A stretch of 64,000 nucleotides of DNA from Tupaia tana (GCA_026018925.1 JAKSZU010000005.1:83193398-83257397), one strand, 5' to 3'. Positions 33,631 through 44,085 are shown, counted from the stretch's first letter. Program-made: numbers and translations. Notes: generated by a model not told the origin, from the sequence alone.

Positions 33631-34117
33631 CTTAATATATACCGAGTGCCTGCACTAGGATGACTAGAGAATATAGAAACATAGAAAATGGTTATAAATA
33701 CCAGATACAGTGTGGGAAGAGGGTAAGTGAAGGAGGAGAATCTGAGGAAGGACATTAAAGAGAAAAATAGAGAAGCAAGGCATTTATGGAACAAAGAAAT
33801 GCGTTATTATCTCTGAAGGTAATATGTATAGTATTCTCAACTGGACTGGTGAGAAATGTATACATATTAGAATATTGAGTTTGCAAGCTAAGTGATCTAT
33901 GTGATTGAATGTATTGAAGAAATTGAAATAAAATGTCAGTGGAAGAAAAAAATAAATAAAATTTCTTTGAATAGAAAAAATATATACTAATCCTACTACA
34001 TTCTAGAACATAAAATATGTAGGAGGATACTATAGAATATTTCATCTACCTGTGATTTTCCATCCATTAACCAACAGTTATCTTCCCTTTCTCCTACTAG
34101 ACTCATAATCATTATTC

Positions 34118-34298
34118 TTGGTTAATGTTTTAAATTTTATTTAATATTACTATTATTTTAAAATTTGCTATACATGCTCACTAGAGAGAGTCAGTGAGGG
34201 AGGGAGAGAGATAAAGCTAGTCACCAGGTACAGGATTTGAACTGTGGGCAGCTATGCAGGAGTCCATCTCCTTAACCACCATGCCACCTGCAGCCCCT
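34118..34298 (-). mobile_element. Short-form SINE in the old L1
   Basis: aatttgctatacatgctcac, ggtacaggatttgaactgtg, ending cacctgcagcccc. taatcattattct is repeated on both sides, about 34106 and 34302. Confidence 0.88.
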
Positions 34299-34551
34299 TG
34301 TAATCATTATTCTACTACTTTTTTTTCTTAGTTTTCAAATATAAGTGAGAGCATGTTATATTTGTCTTTTTTGAACATAATGTCCTCTAGATTCATCTAT
34401 GCTCCATCAAGAGAAAAAATTATTTTTATTGACTATTATTCTTTTTGATAAATAGTATTCCATTCCATATATATGCACATGCACACCTTTTCATGTCCAG
34501 TCATCTGTTGATGGACATTTGGATTGATTCCATATTTTGGCTATCATATTA

Positions 34552-34625
34552 TTTCATCAGAAAAATCACAACATATTTTTCTGTTTAGCTATGTGAAAAT
34601 GCATCATGACTTTCCCAACGTCCAA
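34552..34625. mobile_element. Mariner-type MITE, copy 2, in the old L1
   Basis: 74 bp between TA dinucleotides. Right arm (reverse complement) ttggacgttgggaaagtcat followed by gatgcatttt; left arm cagaaaaatcacaacatatt. The L1 reads through cleanly (tggctatcatat / tagtgctgtaataaa) when the 74 bp are removed, so both ends are well defined. Confidence 0.75.
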
Positions 34626-34736
34626 TAATTAGTGCTGTAATAAATAATGGAATACAAATATCTCTATGACTTACTCACTTTTGTTCTTTTGGATATATGA
34701 TAATAGTAGAATTGCTAGATCATACATATTTTTAAT

Positions 34737-34878
34737 GTGCTTGCTTGAGACAATATATAGTGTACTTTGGATGGAAAATCTCATTTTGTATGCTGTAATG
34801 ATGTTCAGTGAATGAATGCAAATAAATAAATTGAAATAAAAAAATAAAAAAAGAAAGAAAAAAAGAAATAAGAAATAC
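34737..34878 (+). mobile_element. HAL1-type 3' end, copy 1
   Basis: ggatggaaaatctcattttg and tatgctgtaatgatgttcag match the 3' end of the HAL1-like element at 56.2 kb (gatgggaaatgacattttgt, atgctgtgacgatgctta). A-rich tail. Confidence 0.65.
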
Positions 34879-34889
34879 AAAATTATTTC

Positions 34890-35027
34890 TTGATGATAAC
34901 ATGTATGCTAATATCCTTGACTAAGCCAATACACAATGTATACTAGATGGAAAATCTCTTTTTGTATATTATATTGATGTACAGTGAATGACTAAATAAA
35001 CATAAATAAACCAAAAAAAAAAAAAAG
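34890..35027 (+). mobile_element. HAL1-type 3' end, copy 2
   Basis: tgactaagccaatacacaat and agatggaaaatctctttttg again match that 3' end, with a poly-A tail. Directly downstream of and parallel to copy 1. Confidence 0.65.
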
Positions 35028-35215
35028 AGTGAATTTTAAGTACATGAATTACATTTCAATGAAAAAAGGAAGGGCAGATAAGGCAAAACTCCCTAATGCC
35101 AAACCAGATGTTAACTGTTGGGGATTTTCACACTGTCAAACTTCTGGGACTTTTCTATACACCAAACAGCAATTCTGATAGATAACACTAACACTTTAGA
35201 CGAGTGCTTCATTAT
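35028..35215. other. Unassigned part of the nest
   Basis: Nothing recognised, though gtacatgaattacatttcaa recalls an L1 3' end. Confidence 0.35.
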
Positions 35216-35309
35216 AGGACCAGCAGATGACGTAATGGCTACATCGCTGGATTCCTATGTAGTCAACAACAGTTCGAGTCCCAGACCCGGTGGCTTAAAC
35301 TTACTCCAG

Positions 35310-35345
<36 letters not shown>

Positions 35346-35394
35346 CCAAGATCCCAAGAGGAGAATGGAAGAGAAGGGAAAAAAAAAAAAAAAA
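35216..35394 (+). mobile_element. SINE cut off inside its central domain by an A run
   Basis: A normal head, a (GT)14-like run, then gaatggaagagaagggaaaa: the copy stops in the central domain and continues straight into A17. The CT segment and normal tail are missing. Confidence 0.85.
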
Positions 35395-35427
35395 AGATTT
35401 TTTTGCTTGTTTTTTTTGTTTTTTGTT

Positions 35428-35662
35428 TTTTGGTTTTTTTTTTTTTAGGTTTTTGCCATAGGGCGTGTGCACTTGCTAGAGAGAGACAGGGAGAGGGAAA
35501 GTGAGAAATCATCCCTAGAGGGGATAGCCACTCTCCTCTCAGAATTTTCAACATACATGGACATGTGCCCAGCATGATTTTAAGTCTCAGAGTCCAGGAT
35601 TCGAACAGCACTCAGCTGTGCGGAAGTCCAGCACCTTAAGCACCATGTCAACTGCTGGCCTC
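35428..35662 (-). mobile_element. SINE facing the previous copy tail to tail
   Basis: Poly-T with G interruptions, ggtttttgccatagggcgtg to actgctggcc. Much of the centre around aatcccttctcc is missing. Together with the previous copy it forms an imperfect inverted pair. Confidence 0.85.
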
Positions 35663-35665
35663 CAT

Positions 35666-35800
35666 ATTTTTAGCTTGTTAAGGAGCCTTGGTAATTCTTT
35701 TCCATAATGGCAGTACTAATTTACATTTCTGCCAACAATGTGAAAGACTTGGATAGCAACTATTTCTCATGATAGCTGGTGGTATTCTCAGTTATATTTT
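35666..35800 (-). mobile_element. Old L1, antisense, last segment
   Basis: ttccataatggcagtactaa and tttacatttctgccaacaat continue the L1 interrupted at 34735. catattttta stands on both sides of the 930-bp interruption (34726 and 35666). Confidence 0.7.
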
Positions 35801-36075
35801 AGTAGAAAAGAAGAGTCAGTACTCCTTTGATAACTCCATATTAGCATGAGATTCATCTAAGGCAATTATCATGCTAGTATGTTGACTTTTGTGTCATGAC
35901 AGGACAGGGATGTTTTTTGGATATTGAAATGGACAAAGATATAATAAACGTTAGACTAAATATGTAAAAATGTCTAAGTAACAAAACGAAGAACTACTAA
36001 ACGTGCTATGGAATGCTACCTGGTAAGAGATAAATCTCTAGGTTGAATATGATTTGGGTTTAAGCACTTTTTAAT

Positions 36076-36077
<2 letters not shown>
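35801..36077. other. Unassigned sequence
   Basis: Nothing recognised. Confidence 0.3.

Positions 36078-36116
<39 letters not shown>
36078..36116. repeat. (TA)n microsatellite
   Basis: About 19 TA units at the tail of the next SINE. Confidence 0.95.
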
Positions 36117-36118
<2 letters not shown>

Positions 36119-36231
36119 AATTAGCTATAAGGCACATGCACTCATTAGAGAGAGACAGAAAGAGAAGGAAAAAGTGAGAGAGTAAGCTGCCAGGTCCAGG
36201 ATTGCAACCATGGTTTCCCACATGGGAATCT
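36117..36231 (-). mobile_element. Short-form SINE, incomplete
   Basis: ttagctataaggcacatgca, gctgccaggtccaggattgc, then stops at cccacatgggaatc where the next SINE begins. Confidence 0.75.
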
Positions 36232-36503
36232 TGTCTTTTTTTTTCTTCAGATTTTTGCCATAAGGCACATACACTCACAAGAGAGAGAGAGAGAGAAAAA
36301 GACAGTGACAGGAAAAGTGAGAAATCACTCCCCCAGGGGGAAGACCATGCCAAAATTCCTTCTGCATTCTCCTCTTGAGATTTTGGGTATGCACACACAT
36401 GCACTCCGTATGATTTTTAAGCTGCCAGGTCTAAGATTCAAACCGTAGTTTGCCCTGTAGGAGTCCAGCATCTTAACCACCACACTACACTGCCTTCAGG
36501 CCC
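36232..36503 (-). mobile_element. Long-form SINE abutting the previous one
   Basis: atttttgccataaggcacat, cactcccccagggggaagac, ending near cttcaggcccc. It probably inserted into the previous SINE, whose distal head may be the final caggcccc. Confidence 0.8.
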
Positions 36504-36822
36504 CTGCTGAATCATCTTAATTCAGGCATCAAAGAGAGGTAACACTTTATAGTAAATGTTCACATATTTGTGTCCTTTTACATTTAGAACATGCTTTTAA
36601 TAAATAAGAGATTTATAAGAGAAATTTTTGTCCTGCAAAAACTAAAAATCTAAGCCATTGCTATATTATTGGGGGAAAGCATTGATTTAAATGCTGAACT
36701 ACGTACAGCTCCAAGAAGTTATGTTACAAAACACTAGGTAAAATAATAGGAATATTTTCTGAAAATATTTGAGAAAACAGTTTCTGGCATCCAATGTTAC
36801 TTTGAAACAAGTAAAAAAAAAA
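36504..36822. other. Unassigned sequence
   Basis: Nothing recognised. Confidence 0.3.
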
Positions 36823-36851
36823 GTGTGTGTGTGTGTGTGTATGTGTGTATA

Positions 36852-36903
<52 letters not shown>
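36823..36903. repeat. (GT)n(AT)n microsatellite
   Basis: A GT-rich block passing into about 17 AT units. Confidence 0.95.
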
Positions 36904-36907
<4 letters not shown>

Positions 36908-37139
36908 AATTCAAAGCATTATTTAAACAAGTTTTATAGAGGAAAATAACCTTTCCAAAACTCAGCAGCTTTAAGTAGTACATAATGACTATTAAAATCT
37001 ATGTCAAGTGTTTCAGCAATATTGGTGGGAAAATCGTTGAAATAATAAAACATCTTGATTCCAAACAGTTACAATGTTAAAAATGTTCTACATTCCAAAT
37101 GGAAAAAAGCTATACCTTGTATTAATTAACCTGAATATT
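36904..37139. other. Unassigned sequence
   Basis: Nothing recognised. Confidence 0.3.
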
Positions 37140-37320
37140 TGTTGTCAGGCTTAGCACCATACCATTGAGGGCTGCCAACACCGTAATTGTGTACGAGTCC
37201 TGAATTTGTGCCAGTTCTGGATGAAGTCTCATTAGCATATTCATAAGTCACAGCCTTGTGCAGGTGCCAGAATGCTACAAAATGTTTTGTGACTATTTGT
37301 TGCAGCAATAGAGGGAAATG
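37140..37320 (+). mobile_element. Possible MaLR LTR fragment
   Basis: aatgttttgtgactatttgt and tgcagcaatagaggg resemble the 3' end of an MLT1-type LTR in sense. Upstream part not recognised. Confidence 0.35.
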
Positions 37321-37740
37321 GTAAATTAGCCTAAAAAAAAACCATTATATATTATAAAACATAACATTTAATGCTGTAGAATAATTGCAAAGTCCTTTTA
37401 GTAATTATTTCACACAAAATGAGGCAATACTTTTTTCATCAACAATGTACAATAACTAACAGAAATCCAGAGTAAAGGAAATAAAATAGACCTTTTCTTG
37501 TATTAGAAGAATTAGAAATAGATGTACATTTTGTTAAGTGATCAGCCTACATGTTCTAAATAGACAATATTCCATGTTCAAGGAAAAAGTAGAATTCTTA
37601 AATTACATTCTTTAGTAAAACTGAATTCTTAAATACTTAATCTTTTGAAGACCTTATTTTCACTAAATGAAATGCCAAAATTTTGTTAAGAAAGCATAAA
37701 TACTACTCAACATCTAGTCCTCCCTCAAGTGCACATGAAA

Positions 37741-37773
<33 letters not shown>

Positions 37774-38289
37774 ACAGACTTTATTAATGGAGAATAATTA
37801 GGAAATTTTTTATTTCCTTTATCCATTTACTTTAGAAAAGATTTGGTTACATTAAAGAAAATCATAGTACTATAAGTTCCCTGAGAGATTTTCCATCTAT
37901 TTCACATTTCTGAACTCTGAAAGAAAAGTTTTAGACACACACACAATACAACAACTTTATGATCTATTGCCTTTATGGAATCAGTGTCTTACCTACTCTG
38001 ACTAAAACTTAAACAAGGTTTTGTTTTGTTTCCTCACAGAATACGTTTTTAAGAAATTAAATATATCAGATGGTCAGCTAACATTTCAGTCGAAAATATA
38101 GCATCACTACAGTGTTTTTACAATAAACTAAAATAACATTTATGTTTGCATCTTAAACATTTTGTGTATATCTATATGCATATATGAAGTGTATCTGTAT
38201 GTGTTCATGTGTGTATACAGATGAACAGATGTGTGTATTTACACCTCTAGGCCACATCTTTTAGATACTATACAATACAAAGTAAGTTT
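37321..38289. other. Unassigned, with one (CA)n
   Basis: No gene. (CA)n at 37741-37771; otherwise AT-rich and unassigned. Confidence 0.4.
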
Positions 38290-38477
38290 CAAGTTGACAT
38301 CATAGTAGTAGAGAGTAGACTGGTGATTACCAGAAGCTGCCGTGGTTTGCGGGAAAAGGAGGATGAGAAATGACAGTGAAATGATATATAGTTACATCTA
38401 GATAGGAGAAATAAATTTCAAAAGATCATCAAGGTGACTATGATTAATGGGGATATGATATATTTTTGAAAAATGTA
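38290..38477 (+). mobile_element. Old L1 3'UTR, sense
   Basis: agtagagagtagactggtga, ttaccagaagctgccgtggt, ataggagaaataaatttc, aaggtgactatgattaatgg match the usual L1M 3'UTR order. Confidence 0.65.
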
Positions 38478-38840
38478 AGTAGGTGCCCTGCAGTGGCATA
38501 AAGGAAACATGAGATACTCTATAAGGCTGACCAATATGTGAAGGTTCCTGGTTCATGTCCAGGAGTATGATGGACATGCAACTGTCCCTATTCCAGGGCT
38601 GGCTGAGGCTGGAAATTGATCATGGCATTTGGGAGATGCTGTCTCTCTCTCTTCCAGACCCTCTGTCTCTCTTGCGCATGCAGAGGCAGAGCATTGATGG
38701 GACGGGGAGCTGTGGTGTAATCTGTTGAAGATATTTTGATCAACTGGACTGGGGAGCAATGTTCGCATATTGAAATGTTCACTTCATAAGCTAAACAATG
38801 TCATTGAATGTATATAAAAAATAAATTAATTAATAAAAAA
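38478..38840 (+). mobile_element. Family C SINE joined to an L1 3' tail
   Basis: A family C head and body (tggcataaaggaaacatgag, gttcctggttcatgtccagg, ggctggctgaggctgg, CT-rich) run into about 130 bp (from about 38708) closely matching the L1 3' ends at 33.8 and 57.6 kb: atctgttgaagata, atcaactggactgg, attgaaatgttcact, attgaatgtat, then an A-rich tail. Either a SINE/L1 chimera by template switching or a SINE that captured an L1 tail. Confidence 0.7.
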
Positions 38841-38858
38841 AGATAAATATACACAGCT

Positions 38859-39140
38859 TTTTTTCTTCCTTTTTTTTTTTTTTTTTTTGGAGTGGTTTTC
38901 GCTATAGGGCGTGTGCTCTTGCCAGAAAGACAGAGAGAGACAGAGAGACAGAAAGCAAGAAATCACCCCCAAGGGGGGATGGCCACGCCGCAATCCCTTC
39001 TCTTTCATTCTCCTCTCGAGATCCTGGGCACGCACGCACACGCACCCGGCGTGAGTTTATGCCACTGGGTACGGGACGCAAACCGCGGTCAACTACATGA
39101 GAGTCCAGCGACATAACCATTACACTAACTGCTTGTCCCG
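38859..39140 (-). mobile_element. Long-form tRNA-derived SINE, well preserved
   Basis: Long poly-T, ttcgctatagggcgtgtgct, cccccaaggggggatggcca, CpG-rich head. tatacacag / tatacacgg flank it. Confidence 0.92.
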
Positions 39141-39369
39141 GTATACACGGATTTAATGATATGTGGTCTATCCACAAAATGATAACTATGAGGTAAAAAT
39201 GCATTTTTCAATTAGCCAGATTTAACCATTCCACAATGCATATGTGCTTCAAAAATTTATATTGTGCATGATAAAAACATACGTTACCTGTCAACCTGAA
39301 AGTTCATAAATTCGTAGAAAAGGAGAAATATGTCTACGTAAAAAGTGATTTTAAAAAACAATACATTTG
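39141..39369. other. Short unassigned spacer
   Basis: Nothing recognised. Confidence 0.3.
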
Positions 39370-39469
39370 GGGACCAGCAATTGGCATAATGTCTATGGAC
39401 TCCCATGTAGTCGATCTCACGTAGTCGACTGTAGTTCGATTCCTGGACTCAGTGGCTTAAACTCATGCC

Positions 39470-39511
<42 letters not shown>

Positions 39512-39679
39512 ATGCCCAAAGTCTCGAGAGGAGAATGGAGGAGAAAGGGATTGCGGTGTGGTCATCTCCCCCTGGTGGTGGTGGTGGGGGTGATTTCTTG
39601 CTTTCTGTCTCTCTGTCTCTCTCTGTCTTTCTGGCAAGCACATGTACCCTATAGCAAAAACCTTTCCAAAAATAATAAT
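39370..39679 (+). mobile_element. Long-form SINE with (GT)n and head duplication
   Basis: Perfect aatacatttg on both sides (39360-39369, 39680-39689). The cgtgtgcg segment became a (GT)18-like run. The palindrome became ccccctggtggtggtggtgg. tagtcga with its flank is duplicated in the head (39406-39430). Confidence 0.92.
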
Positions 39680-39904
39680 AATACATTTGTAAACAACAAT
39701 AAAATGGAATAAAATACATTTCAGTATCCTAATTGAAAATATTTTTGTTTATATTTCAATTCAGTTTACCATTTATTTTACTTTCTAAGAGGGGTATTTT
39801 AAACCTGCAAAGATTTCAGAAGTTAAAAGCTAAAATGCAAACACCGAAATCAATCATTTTTGTATTTTTCTCATTATATATAGGCATATTGCAACTTTAT
39901 TCTT

Positions 39905-40090
39905 TGTAATCTGTTTTACTTAGTTCAGTTCATTTCAACGAACACTATTGGGGACTTTCCTGTGCTGTAGACACTATTAAATGGTTTGGGAATAAATGAA
40001 CAAAACACATTCTCTGAAAGAGCTTACAGCACAGTGAGGGAGACAAATAATTAGCAAATTTCAAAATCATACAGAACATGTTATGATAAA
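39905..40090 (-). mobile_element. L2 3' end, antisense
   Basis: gtgctgtagacactattaaa, aataaatgaacaaaacacat, tgaaagagcttacagcacag and tgttatgataaagt keep the antisense L2 order (ctaggcactggggatac, gaacaaaac, atggagcttacattctagtg). Confidence 0.65.
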
Positions 40091-40855
40091 GTTATGCCTA
40101 GGGAGCTATTCTCTTTGTTCTCACCTTTCCTATAATAAAAATTACCTTCTTAATTTGAAATGTTATGCTAGGAGATCAAGACTTCAGGCAGACAAAAATG
40201 AGCAGGGTAATTTGATCTTTCCTTCTTCCTCAAGTGTGAGTCATTGGACTGCAGAAGAGTATAAACAGACAAGGGAACATTTTTAAATAAATGTCAGTAA
40301 CGGCAGTGGGGTTTCTACTGGCAGTAAGCCAACTAGGTGTGAAAGGCAGAAAAACTTAGGAAACTCAACCTGCATGATGTTCATAACTGGAATTTGTCAC
40401 GCTCAGATAACTGGAGCACTAATAAAAATGGATTCACTTTTATAATGGTAATTTGGAAATTTTTCAAATAGACAAAATATTTCCCTCATTAATCTAATTA
40501 TATTTTGCTGTCCGATGCTTGCTGCATTCTTGGAATGAAAACTAAATGGAAACACATTAGCAATATTGTCTGACTCTTGTAATATTCTCTTTGACTCTGC
40601 TTCTGATCTCAGAAATACCCATCATAAAATACCTCATACTCTACTGCAGATGAGACAAATAAGTAATATCCTTACCTTGGAATGGCCTCATCTTTTTAAC
40701 AAGACAGATAAGTACTGAGGAGGCCTTTGGCCTATCTATTTATTCCTCTTGTCTTAAATACACACATACACAGACACACAAATACACACACCCATACAGT
40801 TTTGAAACACCACTATGAAGAACAAGATATCATGGATAATGTAATCAGCATGATC
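40091..40855. other. Unassigned sequence
   Basis: No gene. Short CA-rich stretch near 40.76 kb. Confidence 0.35.
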
Positions 40856-40857
40856 TA

Positions 40858-40935
40858 TTGGGTTGTCAAAAATGTCATGATGCATTTTTATCTAGAAAAA
40901 AAGAAAAATATGTCATGAAACTTCCAGCAACCCAG
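40858..40935. mobile_element. Mariner-type MITE, copy 3
   Basis: 78 bp between TA dinucleotides (40856-40857, 40936-40937). Left end ttgggttgtcaaaaatgtca, then tgatgcattttt. Right end, reverse complemented, ctgggttgctggaagtttca, then tgacatattttt. Length and shape resemble MADE1 (80 bp, mariner-derived), but the sequence is not MADE1. Confidence 0.75.
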
Positions 40936-42332
40936 TATTTGGTGGATGAATATGTTTTATATAGAACTCAAAAGCCCAATCTTATATGTAGGTTTGCTCG
41001 TATTCACAATCAAATTGCTTATTTTCCCAATTTTGTATATTCCCAATTTTGTGTATTGTATAGTGTCAGAATTTTAGATACATATTTCACTCAGATGCTA
41101 TACAACTTACATCTGAAGATTTTTGTCTACTTAAGTAATGGGTATTTTTCCTTGGGGAAAAAAAAAATTGATCAACAGTACATTTATGATCGGAATGTAA
41201 ATGAAAAGGCAAAAGCTTCATTTTAATACTAAGTTGCCTTCTCAGATGGATATAATTATATTACTTGTCTCAGTGGTCATTGTAATAGGCAATATCAAGA
41301 TAAGCCTAGCAAATGAGCTATCATTTATGCATTAGAATATGGTTTGGAACTAAGATGCAAAAGTTCATTTTTTGGCTTAAAGTTATTTGAAAGCACATAG
41401 ATAAACTTTTTTCTCAATTAATTATGCCTTATCTTGACCTTTCAAACAGACTCAAAATTACATAATCATACTTTAAGTCTCATCTTTTTCTATATCCCCT
41501 ACTTGCTTATGAAAATTCAATTTTAATTGGTAATTTACCATTATCCATTCCCTCTGTGTTTTGGAGAAAATAACCTTTTAATTTTTCCCTTAGAAAACAG
41601 GACATTAATTCAAGATTTTCCCTATTAAATATATTATCATAGTCTACAACATTTCTTTATAAGTAATATAAATGCAAAACATGAATCTGCCACATCTCAT
41701 TGATTCTCTCTGTCTGATTTCTCCTGACCTCTACGTGCTTCAATATCTGCAACTGTGAATCAAAACTTTTCTGCAAGAGTAAGATAAAATAAAGAAAAAG
41801 GAAGAAAACCACTTGAAAACTTGAGTTCATACTTTAGGTACACTAATTTTAAAAATACACACACACACACACACACACACTTCTCTTATTAGAAATGTTC
41901 CCACATTCTAAATTAATCTTCAATGGCAATGCAGTCATTTTGTTGAGTCTGGTTTAAAAGGCTTTGGAAAAACGGGTTCTTTGTGTTTTTTTTTTTTTTT
42001 TTTTTTGGATTTGGGGTCCAGGAAATGTGAGATTGATGAAATTATTTTCCCTTCAGTGACCTGCACTCAAGATACCTTTCACTTGAAATAGCTTGTTTAG
42101 TTGTTGTTGTCTTTATGAAGGAGGTAAACCCTAGAAAAAAGCTATTTCAACTTTCTTTTTAAAAGGGTAAACTTTCCTTAAAACACTAGTGCAAATATCC
42201 AAATAATAAGTTTGTACACTATTGGAAAGTAGAGGAAAGGTAAGTATTAGGCACTGAGAAGAAAATGGCTCTCTTCTCCTGCTACTTCTTGAAAATAGTT
42301 GCTTGTGACCTGCCACAGTTGCATAAAGTTTA
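40936..42332. other. Unassigned, AT-rich, with one (CA)n
   Basis: (CA)n at 41854-41880 and a T run at about 41984-42006. No gene or named repeat. Confidence 0.4.
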
Positions 42333-42535
42333 ATGTTGCAGAAGCCACATGCAAAGGCACTGGATTTGCACTGTAAGGTCTCCAGGTGTGTGTCTGGTGT
42401 GTACAGGCATGCCCAAGAATCTGGCTGACTGAGGCTGGGAGGGGGATGGCAGTGTGAAGACCCTGTTGAGGGTGTCTCTTCTCTTTCCATTCTGTCTCTC
42501 TCAAGGAAAAAATAAATAAATAAAATTTTAAAATA
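42333..42535 (+). mobile_element. Family C SINE
   Basis: tgcagaagccacatgcaaag, gtgtacaggcatgcccaaga, atctggctgactgaggctgg, gaagaccctgttgagggtgt, CT-rich end and AAATA tail. Confidence 0.75.
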
Positions 42536-42629
42536 AAAAAGTATTTATTCATTTACTTATCAAACAAACATTGGGCATTTACTTTGTTCGCAACTCATTA
42601 TTATGCATATATTTTAAAAAATACTAACA

Positions 42630-42815
42630 AGGGCCAGAGGTAGCATGGTGGTTAAGGTGGACTCCCACATGGCCAACCATGGTTTGAGTCCTGGACCCAG
42701 TGACTTGCTTTTTCACTTTCTCTCTCTCTCTCTCTGGTGAGTGCATGTTCCCTACAGCAAATCAAATAATAGTAAAAACTTAAATAATTCTTTAAAAAAT
42801 AAAAATAAATAAAAG
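42630..42815 (+). mobile_element. Short-form tRNA-derived SINE
   Basis: gggccagaggtagcatggtg, B box ggtttgagtcc, then straight from cagtgacttgc to the CT-rich segment and ggtgagtgcatgttccctac. Defines the short form in sense. Confidence 0.88.
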
Positions 42816-42852
42816 ATACCAATAGAAGAGAGTATCAAGAAGGTGGCAGATG

Positions 42853-43115
42853 GGACCAGCATAATGGCTATGTCACTGGATTCCCACATAGTCGACGTGG
42901 TTCGCGTCCCGGACCCGGTGGTTTAAAACTCACACCAGGCGCGTGTGCATGTGTGCCCAAGATCCCGAGAGGAGAATGGAGGAGAAGGGATTGCAGCGTG
43001 GCCATCCCCCCTGGGGAGTGACTTCTCGCTTTCTGTCTCTCTGTCTCTCTCTGTCTGTCTGGCAAGTGCACGCGCCCTATAGCAATAAACCTCTCAAAAA
43101 AAAAAAAAAAAAAAA
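42853..43115 (+). mobile_element. Young long-form SINE with A-box deletion
   Basis: Perfect 12-bp duplication aggtggcagatg (42841-42852 and 43116-43127). The head reads ggaccagcataatggc, having lost the bases agttagcg that carry the A box. Otherwise near consensus. Confidence 0.95.
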
Positions 43116-43224
43116 AGGTGGCAGATGAGTAAATTCAGTTCTAAATAAACCTAGAAAAATATATGATGAAAACATTAAAAAGTATGATAAATGAGGGCAA
43201 AAAGTATTTTCTGATGTATTTCTA

Positions 43225-43400
43225 TGAACTAAGAGCTACACAGATCACTTTATAATCTTTTATTAAATTATGACTACAAGTGAATCATATTGATGTTAAC
43301 ATGTCAATGCTTTGGAGGAAAAAAATGAGGAACAGAGAAATTTAGAAAATATAAATAGAGTTTTTGTCCATCAAGTGGTGAGATCCAAACTGAGTTACTG
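43225..43400 (-). mobile_element. MIR, antisense
   Basis: gatcactttataatctttta, aaaaatgaggaacagagaaa and tcaagtggtgagatccaaac keep the antisense MIR order. Confidence 0.5.
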
Positions 43401-43825
43401 TAAAGTTTGTTTTTGTTTATTTTATTGTTTCATTACACATGAAATGTAAGTTGGCCTGGAATGTTCACAAAGACCTTGGCAGAGACATGATCCATCCCTT
43501 AAGAATAACCAGGAATTCGCTGGATGGTTACAGTGTGGAAGGATATGCCAGGTGATGAGAACAACTTATTCAACAGAATCGCATACTATATTTTAGGACT
43601 AGTGATTCTCTATAGTTCTACCTGTGTCCAAAGTGAATTTCTGAAGGGAATTGTAGTGTAAGAAGTTGATAGATGATGTCAGAGGCGGTTATAGTTATTT
43701 TGCTTTAATTATGAGAGTAAAAAGATGTATTTTTATTAAAAAATTAAGAATGAATAAAGATGAAGATTAAGTAGAGTCAAGGAGTGGTTTTATCAGCTAT
43801 GTAACTATTAAAACAGGCTAGAATG
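43401..43825. other. Unassigned sequence
   Basis: Nothing recognised with confidence. Confidence 0.3.
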
Positions 43826-44085
43826 GGCCAGTCAATGGATTGGTGGTTAGGCACCTCGTATCCCATATGGCTGACTGCCCAGTTAGAGCCCAGGACCAAG
43901 CACCTTGAAAAATACACCAGGAATGTGTATGTACATACCCAAAATCCCTAAGGAGAAATAGAGGAGAAGGAACTATGGAATGACCATCCTTCCTTTGGGT
44001 GTTCTGTCACTTCTCTCTCTCTCTTACTCTCTGTCCCTCTCCTTTAAGTAAAAATGCACTCTTTCGAATTTAAAACAACAACAAC
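43826..44085 (+). mobile_element. Old long-form tRNA-derived SINE
   Basis: gggccagtcaatggattggt, tcccatatggctgactgccc, ggagaaatagaggagaagga, CT-rich segment and a CAA-rich tail. Strongly diverged. Confidence 0.78.

Larger units (their letters stand above)
31365..33981 (+). mobile_element. 5'-truncated L1 inserted in the old L1
   Basis: Sense L1 from the ORF2 reverse-transcriptase region through the 3'UTR. A roughly 16-bp duplication atatacttatcctaac (31349-31364) / atatactaatcctact (33982-33997) marks its ends. A minus-strand SINE interrupts it at 31978-32244. It is dead, with stops and shifts, and has a (CAA)n at 32565-32618. Confidence 0.85.
33982..34735 (-). mobile_element. Old L1, antisense, continued
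   Basis: tgtgattttccatccattaa, ccaacagttatcttcccttt, cataatgtcctctagattca, ctgttgatggacatttggat are the antisense of L1 3'UTR/ORF2 end, in register with 31141-31364. A short-form SINE and a MITE interrupt it. Confidence 0.8.
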
